Source: Epibacterium sp. Ofav1-8
Lineage (GTDB): Bacteria; Pseudomonadota; Alphaproteobacteria; Rhodobacterales; Rhodobacteraceae
Assembly: GCF_022348185.1 (NCBI RefSeq)
Contig: NZ_JAKRFD010000009.1
Span: forward strand, 180,957-244,956
Reading direction: 5' to 3'
DNA length: 64,000 bases
Part shown: positions 47,195 through 56,683 of the stretch, piece after piece
Position numbering within the stretch: the first letter of the stretch is position 1
Layout of the letters: each line of letters opens with the position of its first letter
The notes under the pieces: model-generated
The model's input: the letters and a program-made list of their open reading frames with translations, nothing else
The model's database searches: none
Told to the model about the DNA's origin: nothing
Made by a program: the position numbers and the translations under genes

Positions 47195-47499
47195 CAGACA
47201 GTCTCCCCGGTGGTTTTTGCAAAGCGCACCTTCTTGCCGTCTTCTTCGCGGAAGCCGACGCGGGTTGCTTTGCCGTTGGAGTCCAGCAGAGCCAGGTTCG
47301 ACAGGTCGATCGGCAGGGCCTTGGGCAGGCGGCCGCCTTGCGACGTCTGGGTCTGACGGGTGTGACGGATGGCCATGTTCACGCCATCTACGACAGCTTT
47401 GCCGGCTTTGGGGTCAACGGAAGAAATGGTGCCTTCCTTGCCCTTGTCGCGACCAGCAAGCACGACGACCTTGTCGCCTTTGCGCAGTTTAGCAGCCAT
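47194..47499 (-). CDS. rplX: 50S ribosomal protein L24
   Basis: 101-residue assembly-initiator protein of the large subunit with the KOW motif [19 protein letters not shown] near residues 7-25 and [18 protein letters not shown]. Overlaps by one base with both rplN upstream and rplE downstream, giving a coupled trio. Confidence 0.97.
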   Translation of the reverse strand: MAAKLRKGDKVVVLAGRDKGKEGTISSVDPKAGKAVVDGVNMAIRHTRQTQTSQGGRLPKALPIDLSNLALLDSNGKATRVGFREEDGKKVRFAKTTGETV

Positions 47500-47867
47500 T
47501 AGAGCACCTCCGGAGCGAGCGAGATGATCTTCATGAAGTTCTTCGCGCGAAGTTCGCGAACAACCGGGCCGAAGATACGGGTGCCGACCGGCTCGTTGTT
47601 GTTATTCAGGATAACAGCAGCGTTGCGGTCAAAACGGATGGCGGTACCGTCTTCACGACGGACCTCTTTGGCGGTGCGAACGACAACGGCCTTGCGGACG
47701 TCACCCTTCTTCACGCGACCGCGCGGGATGGCTTCTTTAACCGAGACGACGATGATGTCGCCAACGGAAGCGTATTTACGCTTGGAGCCACCCAGAACCT
47801 TGATGCACTGAACTCGGCGTGCGCCGGAGTTGTCAGCTACATCCAGATTTGTTTGCATCTGGATCAT
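47499..47867 (-). CDS. rplN: 50S ribosomal protein L14
   Basis: 122-residue protein at the intersubunit face. It begins [20 protein letters not shown] and has [20 protein letters not shown] and [20 protein letters not shown], all strongly conserved. It follows rpsQ after a 102-bp gap without evident structure. Confidence 0.97.
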   Translation of the reverse strand: MIQMQTNLDVADNSGARRVQCIKVLGGSKRKYASVGDIIVVSVKEAIPRGRVKKGDVRKAVVVRTAKEVRREDGTAIRFDRNAAVILNNNNEPVGTRIFGPVVRELRAKNFMKIISLAPEVL

Positions 47868-47969
47868 GTGGTTTCTCCCGACCTTTGGGGCAGCGATGCG
47901 TGCTGTGATCCCCCAGGGTTTCGACTGTGCTGATCAGCAAAGTCGCCAGGAGCCTGTGGTTACAGGCTC

Positions 47970-48200
47970 TTAGGCGTCAATGACTTCCCAGCGTTTCGTT
48001 TTCGATTTCGGCGCGCATTCGATGATGCGTACGGAGTCGCCGACCTTGAAAGCGTTCTTTTCATCGTGAGCCCGGTACTTTTTGGACTTACGGATGGTTT
48101 TCTTCAGAACCGGGTGTGTGAAACGACGTTCCACGGACACGGTGACGGTCTGAGCGTTTGCGTCGGAGGTCACGACGCCTTGCAGGATACGTTTGGGCAT
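47970..48200 (-). CDS. rpsQ: 30S ribosomal protein S17
   Basis: 76-residue primary 16S rRNA-binding protein. It starts [20 protein letters not shown] and has the [20 protein letters not shown] and [17 protein letters not shown] segments of the family. 12 bp after rpmC. Confidence 0.97.
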   Translation of the reverse strand: MPKRILQGVVTSDANAQTVTVSVERRFTHPVLKKTIRKSKKYRAHDEKNAFKVGDSVRIIECAPKSKTKRWEVIDA

Positions 48201-48212
48201 CTGTAGAGCTCC

Positions 48213-48413
48213 TTATTCAGCCGCTGCTGCGGCTTTTTCGTTCAGGATGGTTTTCACGCGAGCAGCGTTGCGGCGGGCCGCCTTGATGCCTGCAGTGTTT
48301 TCCAGCTGACCGGTCGCTTGTTGAAAGCGCAGGTTGAAGCTCTCTTTTTTGAGGTTTGCGAGTTCGTCGCGGAGCTCGTCCACGGTTTTGTCGCGCAGAT
48401 CCTTGGCGTTCAT
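48213..48413 (-). CDS. rpmC: 50S ribosomal protein L29
   Basis: 66-residue protein near the exit tunnel: [39 protein letters not shown] and the basic [16 protein letters not shown]. It normally follows rplP directly; here 5.1 kb of other genes separate them, and rpmC heads its own block with a candidate promoter about 145 bp upstream. AAGGAAAGGA is the RBS. Confidence 0.97.
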   Translation of the reverse strand: MNAKDLRDKTVDELRDELANLKKESFNLRFQQATGQLENTAGIKAARRNAARVKTILNEKAAAAAE

Positions 48414-48488
48414 CGCCTTGCGTTCCTTTCCTTGGCACCAGAGGGCCCCTTATGATGGGTCACCCTTCACCCTGGTGGGTTATGTCGT

Positions 48489-48505
48489 CTGCACAGGACG
48501 TGCAG
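48489..48505. other. short inverted repeat in the rpmC leader
   Basis: CTGCAC (48489-48494) and GTGCAG (48500-48505) with a 5-nt loop, flanked by six T on the minus-strand 5' side. It lies within the predicted rpmC untranslated leader. Confidence 0.35.
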
Positions 48506-48558
48506 AAAAAAGAATCGCCCGACACAATCCGACTCGCGAATTGCGGGAGCGATGCGTC

Positions 48559-48587
48559 CCTCTACAGGAGGGCGGCCGGGAGGGCAA
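48559..48587 (-). promoter_or_regulatory. candidate promoter of the rpmC-rpmD block
   Basis: On the minus strand TTGCCC (48582-48587) and TAGAGG (48559-48564) are separated by 17 bp. It resembles the TTGCCA -35 elements before rplB and rpsJ. The interval 48414-48758 has no gene. Confidence 0.45.
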
Positions 48588-48758
48588 GGGAAACCTCCGG
48601 ATTATCCCCGTGGGTCGGGTTTTCCCCCGGAAGGTCCGGCGCGGATACATCGGCAACGGCGTCAGCACCGGGCCGCCCCGCCGCCGGGCGCGGGCTTGAC
48701 TTTGATCCTGCAACCACTCAGCACTGGGCGTTGCGCACACCTGTAAAAGGCCACTGTT

Positions 48759-49370
48759 ATGGTTGCAACCGAGACCGATGATGCCTTGGTCGAACGGCCG
48801 AAACTGACCTTCGCGCCCGAGGTCTGTGCCTGGGTCGAGGCGCATTATGCCGCGGCGGATGTCATCCTGGAATACGGCAGCGGCGGCTCCACCGTTCTGG
48901 GCGCGGAAATGCCGGGCAAGACGCTCTATTCGGTCGAGAGCAGCCGGGACTGGCACCTGATGATGCAGCGGTATTTCGAACAGAATGACGTCCCCTCGCC
49001 GCCAGAGCTGCACTATGTGAATATCGGCGAGACCGGCAAATGGGGCCTGCCGGTCAATACCGAGCAGCAGCACCGCTATCACAAATACCCGCTGGCGATC
49101 TGGGACCAGGAAGGGTTTCGCCATCCGGATCTGATCCTGATCGACGGAAGGTTTCGCGTCGCCTGCGCGCTGACGGCGATGCTGCGCTGCACCCGGAAGG
49201 CAACGATCCTGTTTGACGACTACCGCGACCGCAAACGCTATCAGGTGCTCGAAGAGTTCCTCGAGCTCAAGGAAATGCGCGGCTACATGGCGCGCTTCGA
49301 GGTGGAGCCGACCGCCCTGCCCCGAGACAAGATGACCCGTATTATCGGCTTGTTCGCGCGCCCGTTTTAA
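48759..49370 (+). CDS. putative SAM-dependent methyltransferase-fold protein
   Basis: 203-residue cytoplasmic protein. The segment ILEYGSGGSTVLGAE near residues 38-52 resembles the glycine-rich SAM-binding motif I, YSVESSRDWHLMM the second strand, and LILIDGRFR and ILFDDYRDRKRY later core strands with an acidic pair. Specificity is unknown; similar proteins occur near polysaccharide genes. It is encoded on the strand opposite to the ribosomal genes, between rpmC and rplP. Confidence 0.7.
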   Translation: MVATETDDALVERPKLTFAPEVCAWVEAHYAAADVILEYGSGGSTVLGAEMPGKTLYSVESSRDWHLMMQRYFEQNDVPSPPELHYVNIGETGKWGLPVNTEQQHRYHKYPLAIWDQEGFRHPDLILIDGRFRVACALTAMLRCTRKATILFDDYRDRKRYQVLEEFLELKEMRGYMARFEVEPTALPRDKMTRIIGLFARPF

Positions 49371-49430
49371 GCGCCCCGATCAGCGCGCTCACGCCTGGGC
49401 AACGCACCCCTGCGCCTTTGTGCGGACGCG

Positions 49431-50474
49431 TCAGATGATCTCGTCCTCATCAAACATCGCCGCGCCTTCAAGCTGCGCATTCAGGCTCTCGATCCGGCTT
49501 TCCGCCTCTGATGTGTTCACGACGCGGGCGATATGAAACAGCGCGTCGCCCTCGTTGACGATGGGCAGGTTGGCGCGTCCGATCACCAGGCCGGACTGGC
49601 TGGCGGTCAGCTCCATCTCTTCCTCGCCAAAGGGGTCTGCCACGATGCCGAGCACATCGCCGGCCTCCACCATCTCGCCGGTGGTCTTGTAGGCCCGCAG
49701 CAGGCCGCCCGCCGGCGCGCGCTCCCAGGTGGAATCGCTGGCACGCACCGGCACCACTTCGGCCAGGGGCACGCCGTCATCGGGGATCATGCCAAGCGCG
49801 TGCATCACCCGCAGGATGCCCGCCACCCCGACCCGCGCCGATTGTTCGTCGAACCGCAGCCCCTCCCCCGCCTCATAGAGCAGGATGTCGACGCCCGCCT
49901 TCTGGGCCTCGTGCCGCAGCGAGCCGTCGCGCAGGGCCGAGCGGATCACCACCGGCGCGCCAAAGGCATCGGCGTAGGCCAGCGTCTCCTGCGCCTTGGG
50001 GGAGACCCGGATCTGCGGCATGTTGGTGCGGTGGATGGCGGCGGAATGCAGGTCGATCCCGAGGTCCGAGCGGGCGACGATCTCGGCCATGAAGAGATGC
50101 GCCAGGCGGCTGGCGAGCGAGCCGCCCTCGCTGCCCGGGAAACAGCGATTGAGATCCCGCCGGTCCGGCAGATAGCGCGAGTGATTGAGAAAGCCGAAGG
50201 TGTTGACGATCGGCACCACGATCAATGTGCCTTTCAGGCGTGCGAACTGGCGACTGCGCAAGAGCCGGCGGGCAATCTCCACCCCGATCACCTCGTCGCC
50301 GTGGATCGCGGCAGAGACAAACAGCGTCGGCCCCTCCTCCGCGCCATGGATCACATGGGCCGACATGTTGACCGGCGTGTGATCCGACAACACGCTGACC
50401 GGCAGATCCACCGTGCGCCGGGTGCCCGGAGGAATGTGAAAGCCGCCGATGTCAAAGGGGGAGCGCCGCGTCAT
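49431..50474 (-). CDS. succinylglutamate desuccinylase/aspartoacylase-family zinc hydrolase
   Basis: 347-residue protein of the AstE/AspA family. The zinc motif SAAIHGDEVIG (H and E ligands near 58-61) and DLHSAAIHR (third ligand near 143) are present, plus the RDLNRCFPGS segment and a C-terminal barrel domain. It would hydrolyse an N-acyl amino acid or related compound. It lies between rpmC and rplP, convergent with the methyltransferase-like gene 60 bp away. Confidence 0.85.
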   Translation of the reverse strand: MTRRSPFDIGGFHIPPGTRRTVDLPVSVLSDHTPVNMSAHVIHGAEEGPTLFVSAAIHGDEVIGVEIARRLLRSRQFARLKGTLIVVPIVNTFGFLNHSRYLPDRRDLNRCFPGSEGGSLASRLAHLFMAEIVARSDLGIDLHSAAIHRTNMPQIRVSPKAQETLAYADAFGAPVVIRSALRDGSLRHEAQKAGVDILLYEAGEGLRFDEQSARVGVAGILRVMHALGMIPDDGVPLAEVVPVRASDSTWERAPAGGLLRAYKTTGEMVEAGDVLGIVADPFGEEEMELTASQSGLVIGRANLPIVNEGDALFHIARVVNTSEAESRIESLNAQLEGAAMFDEDEII

Positions 50475-50565
50475 ACTTGTGCCTCTTGGAAAACTTCGCC
50501 CAGACGCTATGCGGCTTTGCTCGTTTTGACAATCACACCCGTGCCGCGTGCAGCACGATCTGCGC

Positions 50566-51276
50566 TCACTGTGCGTAGGCGGCCTCTGTCACCCCGGCCA
50601 GCGGCGCCTCCGCTTTGGGCCGCAGTTTCTGGGCCGCACCGATCCGGCGATAGCCGAAGTTGTCGAAATCGGCGGCATAATAATCCTCGATAATGGCGCG
50701 GCTGCGGGCATTCAGATCGGAGACGGTGGTGCCGCACAGGCGTTCGGTCCGGTTGCGCATCGGCAGGTCCACATCGGATTGCGTCAACCGCTGAACCATG
50801 GTCCAGTCGTCATCGATTTCCTCCAGGCGGCAGACCAGTTTCACCAATGGTGCCCCGGCATCGTCGACGACCCAGGGCAGACAAGGGTGCAGGGACATTT
50901 CGGTGTCGAGCGCCTCCGGATCACGATCCTCAAGAGCCTCGGCCACCCAGTCATTGAGCGACAGATCGATCCCCGCCTCTTCGCCCTCCGCGATCTGGGA
51001 CCGGTAGCGGTAGAGCGAACAGACCCGCTCGTAAGGGCGACGCACCAGGGCAAAGGTTCGGAGCGAGTCCCAGGACGCACCGCCGGTCTTCTGCCGCCAT
51101 TCCCGCGCCTTGCCATGCAGGTAGTATCCCTTCAGCGCATCGGCGACGGCGGTGCCGCCACATTTTGGAATATGGACAAAGAAATACGGCCGCTGAAAGG
51201 TCTCAACCAGCCACTTTATGGCCAGATCACCGGGCACGGTCTGCTTTGCAGCAGCGTGTTCTGGATATTCGATCAT
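50566..51276 (-). CDS. sulfotransferase family 2-like protein
   Basis: 236-residue protein with the PAPS-binding loop FFVHIPKCGGTAVADAL near residues 32-48 and the 3'-phosphate-binding segment FALVRRPYERVCSLYRYR near 74-91, both typical of membrane-associated or carbohydrate sulfotransferases of the Sulfotransfer_2 type. No transmembrane segment is seen. It may sulfate a surface polysaccharide or lipid. Located in the rplP-rpmC interval. Confidence 0.8.
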   Translation of the reverse strand: MIEYPEHAAAKQTVPGDLAIKWLVETFQRPYFFVHIPKCGGTAVADALKGYYLHGKAREWRQKTGGASWDSLRTFALVRRPYERVCSLYRYRSQIAEGEEAGIDLSLNDWVAEALEDRDPEALDTEMSLHPCLPWVVDDAGAPLVKLVCRLEEIDDDWTMVQRLTQSDVDLPMRNRTERLCGTTVSDLNARSRAIIEDYYAADFDNFGYRRIGAAQKLRPKAEAPLAGVTEAAYAQ

Positions 51277-51394
51277 GGGGCACCTGTTGGTCGGAGGTCA
51301 CCGCGGCAGGCTCGCAGGGGGGCCTTAAGGAACCCTGAAGTCCCCGGTGATTTCACGACAAAATTGCGCCGGCGCCCTCTCGCCCCGTGCCCGC

Positions 51395-52015
51395 TCAGGC
51401 CCAGGCGTAGTTGAAGGAGACCGAGATGCGTTCGTCCTCGGCCATGTTCATCGGCACCTCATGGCGGATGAAGCTCTCCCACAGCAGCACATCGCCGACC
51501 TTTGGGCTCTCATAGACAAAGGTCTTCAGCTCCCGGCGGCAGTCCTTATTGCGTGGCGGATGCGCCATCATCATCGCGTGGCGCGGATCCTCCAGCTTCA
51601 GCGCGGAGGCGCCATCGGGCATGGCCACATAGGTGGTGCCCGAAATCACCGAATGCGGGTGGATGTGGCTGGCGTGGGTGCCCCCTTCGGGCAGGATATT
51701 GATCCAGAGATCCTCCAGCTTCAGCGCGCGCCCATCCAGGTTGAGTTCCAGATCCTGCGCAAAGGCCATCACATGCGCATCAAGCGATGTCACCAGATCG
51801 GCAAAGATCGGAAACCGCCACGGCAGATCCGTGAGCGAGGCATAGGAGGTGTAACCGGGATAGCCGTTCTGCTCGCACCAGTCCTGCCCCGCCTCGTCAT
51901 CTTCGGCGATGGTGATGCAGGAGGTTTCCATCTCCTGCGGGTCAATGCTGGGGCCATGCTCGGACAGCGCGGCACGGTAAAGGCGGGTCACAAAGAGGGA
52001 ATCGATCTGGGCCAT
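51395..52015 (-). CDS. TIGR02466-type 2-oxoglutarate/Fe(II)-like oxygenase
   Basis: 206-residue protein with the motif HPHSVISGTTYVAMPDGAS (putative H-x-H/D metal site near 128-130), WESFIRHEVPMN (distal His) and ERISVSFNYAWA (Arg and C-terminus), the layout of the TIGR02466 putative 2OG-Fe(II) oxygenases. Substrate unknown. It neighbours the sulfotransferase-like gene and a solute-binding protein gene in the rplP-rpmC interval. Confidence 0.8.
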   Translation of the reverse strand: MAQIDSLFVTRLYRAALSEHGPSIDPQEMETSCITIAEDDEAGQDWCEQNGYPGYTSYASLTDLPWRFPIFADLVTSLDAHVMAFAQDLELNLDGRALKLEDLWINILPEGGTHASHIHPHSVISGTTYVAMPDGASALKLEDPRHAMMMAHPPRNKDCRRELKTFVYESPKVGDVLLWESFIRHEVPMNMAEDERISVSFNYAWA

Positions 52016-52086
52016 GGCGTCCTCTTACCGCAGGCCGCAGCGATTTGGCGAGAGGCGTCTGCGCCCATAAGATCCGCGCCCATGAG

Positions 52087-52121
52087 AAAAGACCCCGCGC
52101 CCCGGCTGGGGGCACGAGGTC
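52087..52121 (-). terminator. rho-independent terminator after the solute-binding protein gene
   Basis: On the minus strand GACCTCGTGCCCC pairs with GGGGCGCGGGGTC with small mismatches, and four U follow. It lies 44 bp after the stop of the solute-binding protein gene. Confidence 0.8.
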
Positions 52122-52164
52122 GTTTTGGCAGGTCGGCCGGGGCGCGCTGCCCGGGCCGCCGGTG

Positions 52165-52875
52165 TTATTCGTATTTCGCCGCGATCTCGGCCTGGGTGCC
52201 GTCGTCGATCATCGATTGCAGCGCCGCCTGCATGCGGTCGACCAGCTCCTGATCGGTCTTCAGGCTACAGGCGAGCGACATGGTCGTGGTGGAGAGAACC
52301 AGGGCTTCCTCGACCTCGACCCCATCCGCGCGCGAGGCTTCGAGGAAGGAACCGGAGGTGGCCATCAGGTCGATGCGCCCTTGCAGCAGCTTCTTGACCG
52401 TCGCGGCCTGATTGGGCGCCAGGTCGATTTGCTGAAAGCCCGCTTCCTCCAGCACGCCAACGGTATAGTCGCCGGTCTGACTGCCGGTGCGGTAGGCTGC
52501 GGCCTCTTCGATCGTGGCGGGCGCCACATCGCTGCCGGCCTTGCGCACCAGAATGGTGCTGTCGGAGGCCAGAGGCTCCACCCATTTGAAATTCGGATCA
52601 CGCTCTTCGGTATGCGTGGTGCTGAACACGCAGGTGTTGGGACGACGCTCCGCCTGACCGATGGCACGGGACCACTGGGTCAGCTCCACCTCGTAGGAGA
52701 TACCGGCCCGATCCATCATTTCGAACACCTGATCCGCGCCGAGACCGACGATCTCGCCGTCCCGCTCAAAGTTCAAGGGCGCGTAGTCTTCGGTAAACAG
52801 CATGACATCTGCTGCCTGGGCGCCGCCGGCAAGGCCGAGAAAAAGCGCGGTGGCAAAGGTGGGAACAAGCTTCAT
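52165..52875 (-). CDS. family 3 extracellular solute-binding protein
   Basis: 236-residue exported protein. A signal peptide of about 21 residues ends GGAQA; the mature part begins ADVMLFTEDYAPLNFERDGE and has GLGADQVFEMMDRAG and SQTGDYTVGVLEEAGFQQID, matching the amino acid-binding (SBP_bac_3) fold but shorter than usual. No transporter genes are adjacent, so it may be an orphan receptor or sensor. It ends with a strong terminator. Confidence 0.85.
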   Translation of the reverse strand: MKLVPTFATALFLGLAGGAQAADVMLFTEDYAPLNFERDGEIVGLGADQVFEMMDRAGISYEVELTQWSRAIGQAERRPNTCVFSTTHTEERDPNFKWVEPLASDSTILVRKAGSDVAPATIEEAAAYRTGSQTGDYTVGVLEEAGFQQIDLAPNQAATVKKLLQGRIDLMATSGSFLEASRADGVEVEEALVLSTTTMSLACSLKTDQELVDRMQAALQSMIDDGTQAEIAAKYE

Positions 52876-53009
52876 CGTGTGGGTCCTTCCGTGATCACTG
52901 AACTGCCCGGACCGTAGCGCGCAAGGTTAAAGGAAACGTTCCCGGATTTGAGGTTTTCAAATCTAATTTTAGCGCTTCAAAAGCGGACATCGCCGCCGCC
53001 CAAATGGAG

Positions 53010-53333
53010 TCATATTCCCGGGCCATCGCCCTCGAACACATAGGCGCAGCCCTCGTGCACCATCGGCCGCTCCGGTGACAGCGGATTGTTCACCAGGAAC
53101 CAGCGCCAGCCCCCGGGCGAACCGGGCGCGCCGGGTGCGGGGGAGTAGGTACATCCGTTGGCCAGCGTCCAATAGGTGGCGTGCCGGTAGCGATAGGGCG
53201 CCTGGCTAATCGCCGCCAGCCGCGTCTGCCGCGTGACGGCCTCTGTCGCACCGTCCTGTCCGGTCGGCCCGACGTAAAGATCACAGCCGGCAACCACGAC
53301 CAATGTCACCAACAGCCCAACCTGCAGTCTCAT
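53010..53333 (-). CDS. small lipoprotein of unknown function
   Basis: 107-residue exported lipoprotein: signal segment RLQVGLLVTLVVVAGC with a VVAGC lipobox, then an acidic linker and a Trp/Tyr/Cys-bearing domain (YRHATYWTLANGC; WRWFLVNNPLSPERPM; HEGCAYVFEGD) with two further Cys likely disulfide-bonded. No known domain recognised. AGGAGG lies 7 bp before ATG 53333; a GTG one codon earlier is less likely. Confidence 0.65.
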   Translation of the reverse strand: MRLQVGLLVTLVVVAGCDLYVGPTGQDGATEAVTRQTRLAAISQAPYRYRHATYWTLANGCTYSPAPGAPGSPGGWRWFLVNNPLSPERPMVHEGCAYVFEGDGPGI

Positions 53334-53511
53334 CACCTGCCCTCCTGAGGATCAAAAGCGGAGGTCAACAGATATAGGGGTATAAGGTGAACATTTACTC
53401 TCTGTTCCGACAACTGATCGCAAAACGCGGCCGTTCTCCCGCGCGCGCCCGTCTCCGGAGGACGTTCTGACGGCACATCAGGCCCCACCCGACGGAAGGC
53501 GGCGCGCAAAG

Positions 53512-53543
53512 AAAAACCCCCCGCCAGTTTCCTGACGAGGGGC
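53512..53543 (-). terminator. rho-independent terminator after rplP
   Basis: On the minus strand GCCCCTCGTCAG pairs with CTGGCGGGGGG around GAAA and is followed by a U-tract. It ends the rplB-rplP block. Confidence 0.85.
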
Positions 53544-53569
53544 TTACATTCATTTGCAGAAGTCTGGAG

Positions 53570-53983
53570 TTACCAGTCTTCACGCACCACGATGCGGGTC
53601 TGCACCGGCAGCTTCATGGCTGCGAGGCGAAGCGCTTCGCGGGCGATGTCTTCATTGACGCCGTCAATTTCAAACATCACACGGCCCGGCTTCACTTTGC
53701 ACGCCCAGAAGTCCACGGAGCCTTTACCCTTACCCATACGCACTTCGACGGGTTTGGAGGTCACCGGGGTGTCCGGGAAGATCCGGATCCAGACACGACC
53801 CTGACGCTTCATGTGACGGGTCATGGCACGACGGGCTGCCTCGATCTGACGGGCGGTCACACGCTCGGGTGTCACTGCCTTCAGGCCGTAGGTGCCGAAG
53901 TTCAGATCAGAGCCACCTTTGGCGTCGCCCTTGATCCGGCCTTTGTGCATCTTACGGAATTTAGTACGCTTTGGCTGAAGCAT
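53570..53983 (-). CDS. rplP: 50S ribosomal protein L16
   Basis: 137-residue protein near the A-site tRNA. Typical are [20 protein letters not shown], the [20 protein letters not shown] segment and [17 protein letters not shown]. It follows rpsC by 13 bp. In most bacteria rpmC follows at once; here a terminator follows. Confidence 0.97.
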   Translation of the reverse strand: MLQPKRTKFRKMHKGRIKGDAKGGSDLNFGTYGLKAVTPERVTARQIEAARRAMTRHMKRQGRVWIRIFPDTPVTSKPVEVRMGKGKGSVDFWACKVKPGRVMFEIDGVNEDIAREALRLAAMKLPVQTRIVVREDW

Positions 53984-53996
53984 ATCGCGTTACTCC

Positions 53997-54716
53997 TTAG
54001 CGGTCGCCACGACGGTTACCGCCTGCACCGCGAGGTGCCGGACCGTCCTGGATTTCCTGAGCCTTGCGATCACGCGCCTGGGGATCATGCTCCATGATCT
54101 CGCCTTTGAAGATCCACACCTTGATACCGATGATACCATAGGGGGTGGAGGCTTCAGAGTGTGCGTAATCGATGTCTGCGCGCAGGGTGTGCAACGGCAC
54201 ACGACCTTCACGGTACCATTCGGTCCGTGCGATTTCTGCACCGCCCAGACGACCAGCGACGTTCACCCGGATACCCAGGGCGCCCATGCGCATGGCGTTC
54301 TGCACGGCCCGCTTCATCGCGCGACGGAAGGACACACGGCGCTCCAGCTGCTGGGCGATGGACTCGCCAACGAGCTGTGCGTCGAGTTCCGGCTTGCGAA
54401 CCTCAACAATGTTCAGGTGCAGCTCGGAATCGGTCATGGAAGCGATCTTCTTGCGAAGAACTTCGATGTCCGCGCCTTTTTTGCCGATGATCACGCCCGG
54501 ACGCGCGGTGTGAATGGTCACACGGCACTTCTTGTGGGGGCGTTCGATGATCACGCGGGCAACACCGGCCTGCTTGCACTCTTCCTTGATGAACTCACGG
54601 ATCTTGATGTCCTCGAGGAGGAGATCACCGTAGTCCTTGGTGTCAGCGTACCAGCGGCTGTCCCAGGTGCGGTTGATCTGCAGGCGCATGCCAACCGGAT
54701 TGACTTTATGTCCCAT
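53997..54716 (-). CDS. rpsC: 30S ribosomal protein S3
   Basis: 239-residue protein at the mRNA entry tunnel. It has [20 protein letters not shown], the KH-type [20 protein letters not shown], and [19 protein letters not shown]. The stop of rplV overlaps the start by one base. The C-terminus is Gly/Arg-rich. Confidence 0.97.
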   Translation of the reverse strand: MGHKVNPVGMRLQINRTWDSRWYADTKDYGDLLLEDIKIREFIKEECKQAGVARVIIERPHKKCRVTIHTARPGVIIGKKGADIEVLRKKIASMTDSELHLNIVEVRKPELDAQLVGESIAQQLERRVSFRRAMKRAVQNAMRMGALGIRVNVAGRLGGAEIARTEWYREGRVPLHTLRADIDYAHSEASTPYGIIGIKVWIFKGEIMEHDPQARDRKAQEIQDGPAPRGAGGNRRGDR

Positions 54717-55096
54717 TAGGCTTGCTCCTCAACTTGACGCACCTTGATGGTGATCTCAGCGAACGGCTTCAGGATCTTGCCGAAGCGACCACGGGCCCGC
54801 GGACGACCGCGCTTCATGGTCAGGTTCTTGCCGACCCATGCCTCGGCGACGATCAGTTCATCGACGTCAAGGTTGTGGTTGTTTTCGGCGTTCGCGATGG
54901 CGGACTGAAGGCATTTCTTCACGTCCTGCGCGATCCGCTTGTTGGAGAAAGTGAGGTCGGTCAGAGCCTTGTCCACTTTCTTGCCACGGATCATCTGAGC
55001 CACCAGGTTCAGTTTCTGCGGGCTGGTGCGAAGCATGCGGATTTTCGCCATTGCTTCGTTGTCTGCCACGCGGCGGGGGTTTTTATCCTTGCCCAT
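54716..55096 (-). CDS. rplV: 50S ribosomal protein L22
   Basis: 126-residue exit-tunnel protein whose loop is a site of macrolide resistance. It carries [40 protein letters not shown] and the C-terminal [20 protein letters not shown]. It lies 3 bp after rpsS. Confidence 0.97.
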   Translation of the reverse strand: MGKDKNPRRVADNEAMAKIRMLRTSPQKLNLVAQMIRGKKVDKALTDLTFSNKRIAQDVKKCLQSAIANAENNHNLDVDELIVAEAWVGKNLTMKRGRPRARGRFGKILKPFAEITIKVRQVEEQA

Positions 55097-55099
55097 GAC

Positions 55100-55378
55100 T
55101 TACTTCCGCTTCGCTTTTTTGTCAGCGGCGTGACCATAATAGGTGCGGGTCGGGGAATACTCACCGAACTTCTGACCAATCATGTCTTCCGAGACGTTGA
55201 CAGGAATGTGCTTCTGGCCGTTGTACACACCAAAGGTCAGACCCACGAACTGGGGCAGAATGGTGGAACGACGGGACCAGATCTTGATCACTTCATTGCG
55301 GCCGGACTCGCGCGCTGCTTCGGCTTTTTTCAGCACGTAAGCATCGACGAAGGGGCCTTTCCATACAGAGCGAGTCAT
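55100..55378 (-). CDS. rpsS: 30S ribosomal protein S19
   Basis: 92-residue protein of the small-subunit head. [40 protein letters not shown] and the C-terminal [20 protein letters not shown] are signatures. 3 bp after rplB; tight coupling. Confidence 0.97.
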   Translation of the reverse strand: MTRSVWKGPFVDAYVLKKAEAARESGRNEVIKIWSRRSTILPQFVGLTFGVYNGQKHIPVNVSEDMIGQKFGEYSPTRTYYGHAADKKAKRK

Positions 55379-55381
55379 AGA

Positions 55382-56224
55382 TTAGCGCCCTTTCTTCTTA
55401 GCGTGACGCGAGCGGATGATCAGCTTCTGCGACGCCTTGTTGGTGTTGCGGGTGCGCTTACCCTTGGTCGGCTTACCCCATGGGGTCACCGGGTGACGAC
55501 CACCGGAGGTCCGACCTTCACCACCACCATGGGGGTGGTCGATCGGGTTCATAACCACACCACGGACGCTCGGACGCTTGCCCTTGTGACGCATACGACC
55601 GGCTTTACCGTAGTTCTGGTTGGAGTTGTCGGGGTTGGACACGGCACCGACGGTGGCCATGCATTCCTGACGGACCAAACGCAGCTCGCCCGAGGACAGG
55701 CGGATCTGAGCGTAGCCACCATCACGACCAACGAACTGAGCATACGTACCGGCTGCACGGGCGATCTGGCCGCCTTTGCCGGGCTTCATTTCGATGTTGT
55801 GAACGATGGTACCGATCGGCATGCCCGAGAACGGCATTGCGTTGCCCGGCTTGATGTCTGCCTTTGCGGAGGCGATGACCTTGTCACCAACTGCCAGACG
55901 CTGCGGCGCGAGGATGTAAGCCTGCTCGCCGTCTTCGTACTTCACCAATGCGATGAAGGCAGTCCGGTTGGGGTCATATTCAATGCGCTCGACGGTCGCG
56001 GCGACATCAAATTTATTCCGTTTGAAGTCAACGATCCGGTAAAGACGCTTTGCGCCACCACCACGGCGGCGAGAAGTGATCCGTCCGGTGTTGTTCCGGC
56101 CGCCCGATTTGGTCAAACCCTCAGTGAGAGATTTGACCGGACGCCCTTTCCAAAGCTCCGAACGGTCGATCAGAACCAGCCCACGCTGGCCCGGCGTCGT
56201 CGGTTTATACGACTTAAGTGCCAT
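55382..56224 (-). CDS. rplB: 50S ribosomal protein L2
   Basis: 280-residue core protein near the peptidyl-transferase centre. [20 protein letters not shown] opens the protein; [24 protein letters not shown] sequence with the conserved His ([16 protein letters not shown]) lies near 225-240. It heads its own block, with a 459-bp upstream interval that contains a candidate promoter, because rplW and rplB are separated by a sulfotransferase gene. Confidence 0.97.
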   Translation of the reverse strand: MALKSYKPTTPGQRGLVLIDRSELWKGRPVKSLTEGLTKSGGRNNTGRITSRRRGGGAKRLYRIVDFKRNKFDVAATVERIEYDPNRTAFIALVKYEDGEQAYILAPQRLAVGDKVIASAKADIKPGNAMPFSGMPIGTIVHNIEMKPGKGGQIARAAGTYAQFVGRDGGYAQIRLSSGELRLVRQECMATVGAVSNPDNSNQNYGKAGRMRHKGKRPSVRGVVMNPIDHPHGGGEGRTSGGRHPVTPWGKPTKGKRTRNTNKASQKLIIRSRHAKKKGR

Positions 56225-56415
56225 GCTTTCTGTCTTCCGTTTAGCGTGCCGAGCCTTAGGTTATTATCTTTGGCTCAGCTATGTTAAAGCCCCCTGCCTT
56301 GGCGCATCCGCGCCGGGTTCAGGTGACCGATGAAGGGCCCCGAAGGTCCCTGGGTCGAATGTCCCGACAAAGATAACGGCCCCGGAACGAATCCGAGGCC
56401 TGTCAGGATTGGTGC

Positions 56416-56444
56416 GATGTAGCAGAGGTTGGGTGTGGTGGCAA
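56416..56444 (-). promoter_or_regulatory. candidate promoter of the rplB-rplP block
   Basis: On the minus strand TTGCCA (56439-56444) and TACATC (56416-56421) are separated by 17 bp, giving a leader of about 185 nt before rplB. The same -35 hexamer occurs before rpsJ. Confidence 0.5.
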
Positions 56445-56593
56445 TGGGGAAGAGGTCGAGCCTGCTACAAGGAGCTAAACCTGTCCTGAAATGCCTCTTG
56501 CCCCATGCGATCTCAGGCATCTCGGGCGCGCGCGGATGCCTCTATCCGCCAGACTGCGCCGTGGGGTCGGCCCGCTTCCCCCACATAAGGCCC

Positions 56594-56611
56594 CGATTTA
56601 ATAGAATTGAA
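56594..56611 (+). promoter_or_regulatory. shared cargo-gene box, copy 1
   Basis: CGATTTAATAGAATTGAA, 72 bp before the sulfotransferase ATG. It matches CGWTTTAANNGAATT, found at comparable distance before the glycosyltransferase (60448) and the PhyH-type gene (61747). AT-rich in a GC-rich genome. Confidence 0.45.
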
Positions 56612-56683
56612 ATCAATCTGAGCGACAACCAATGAACGAGCCAGCCTCCGGCCGGTTCAATTCATGCCTCGCAACCAAAACCG

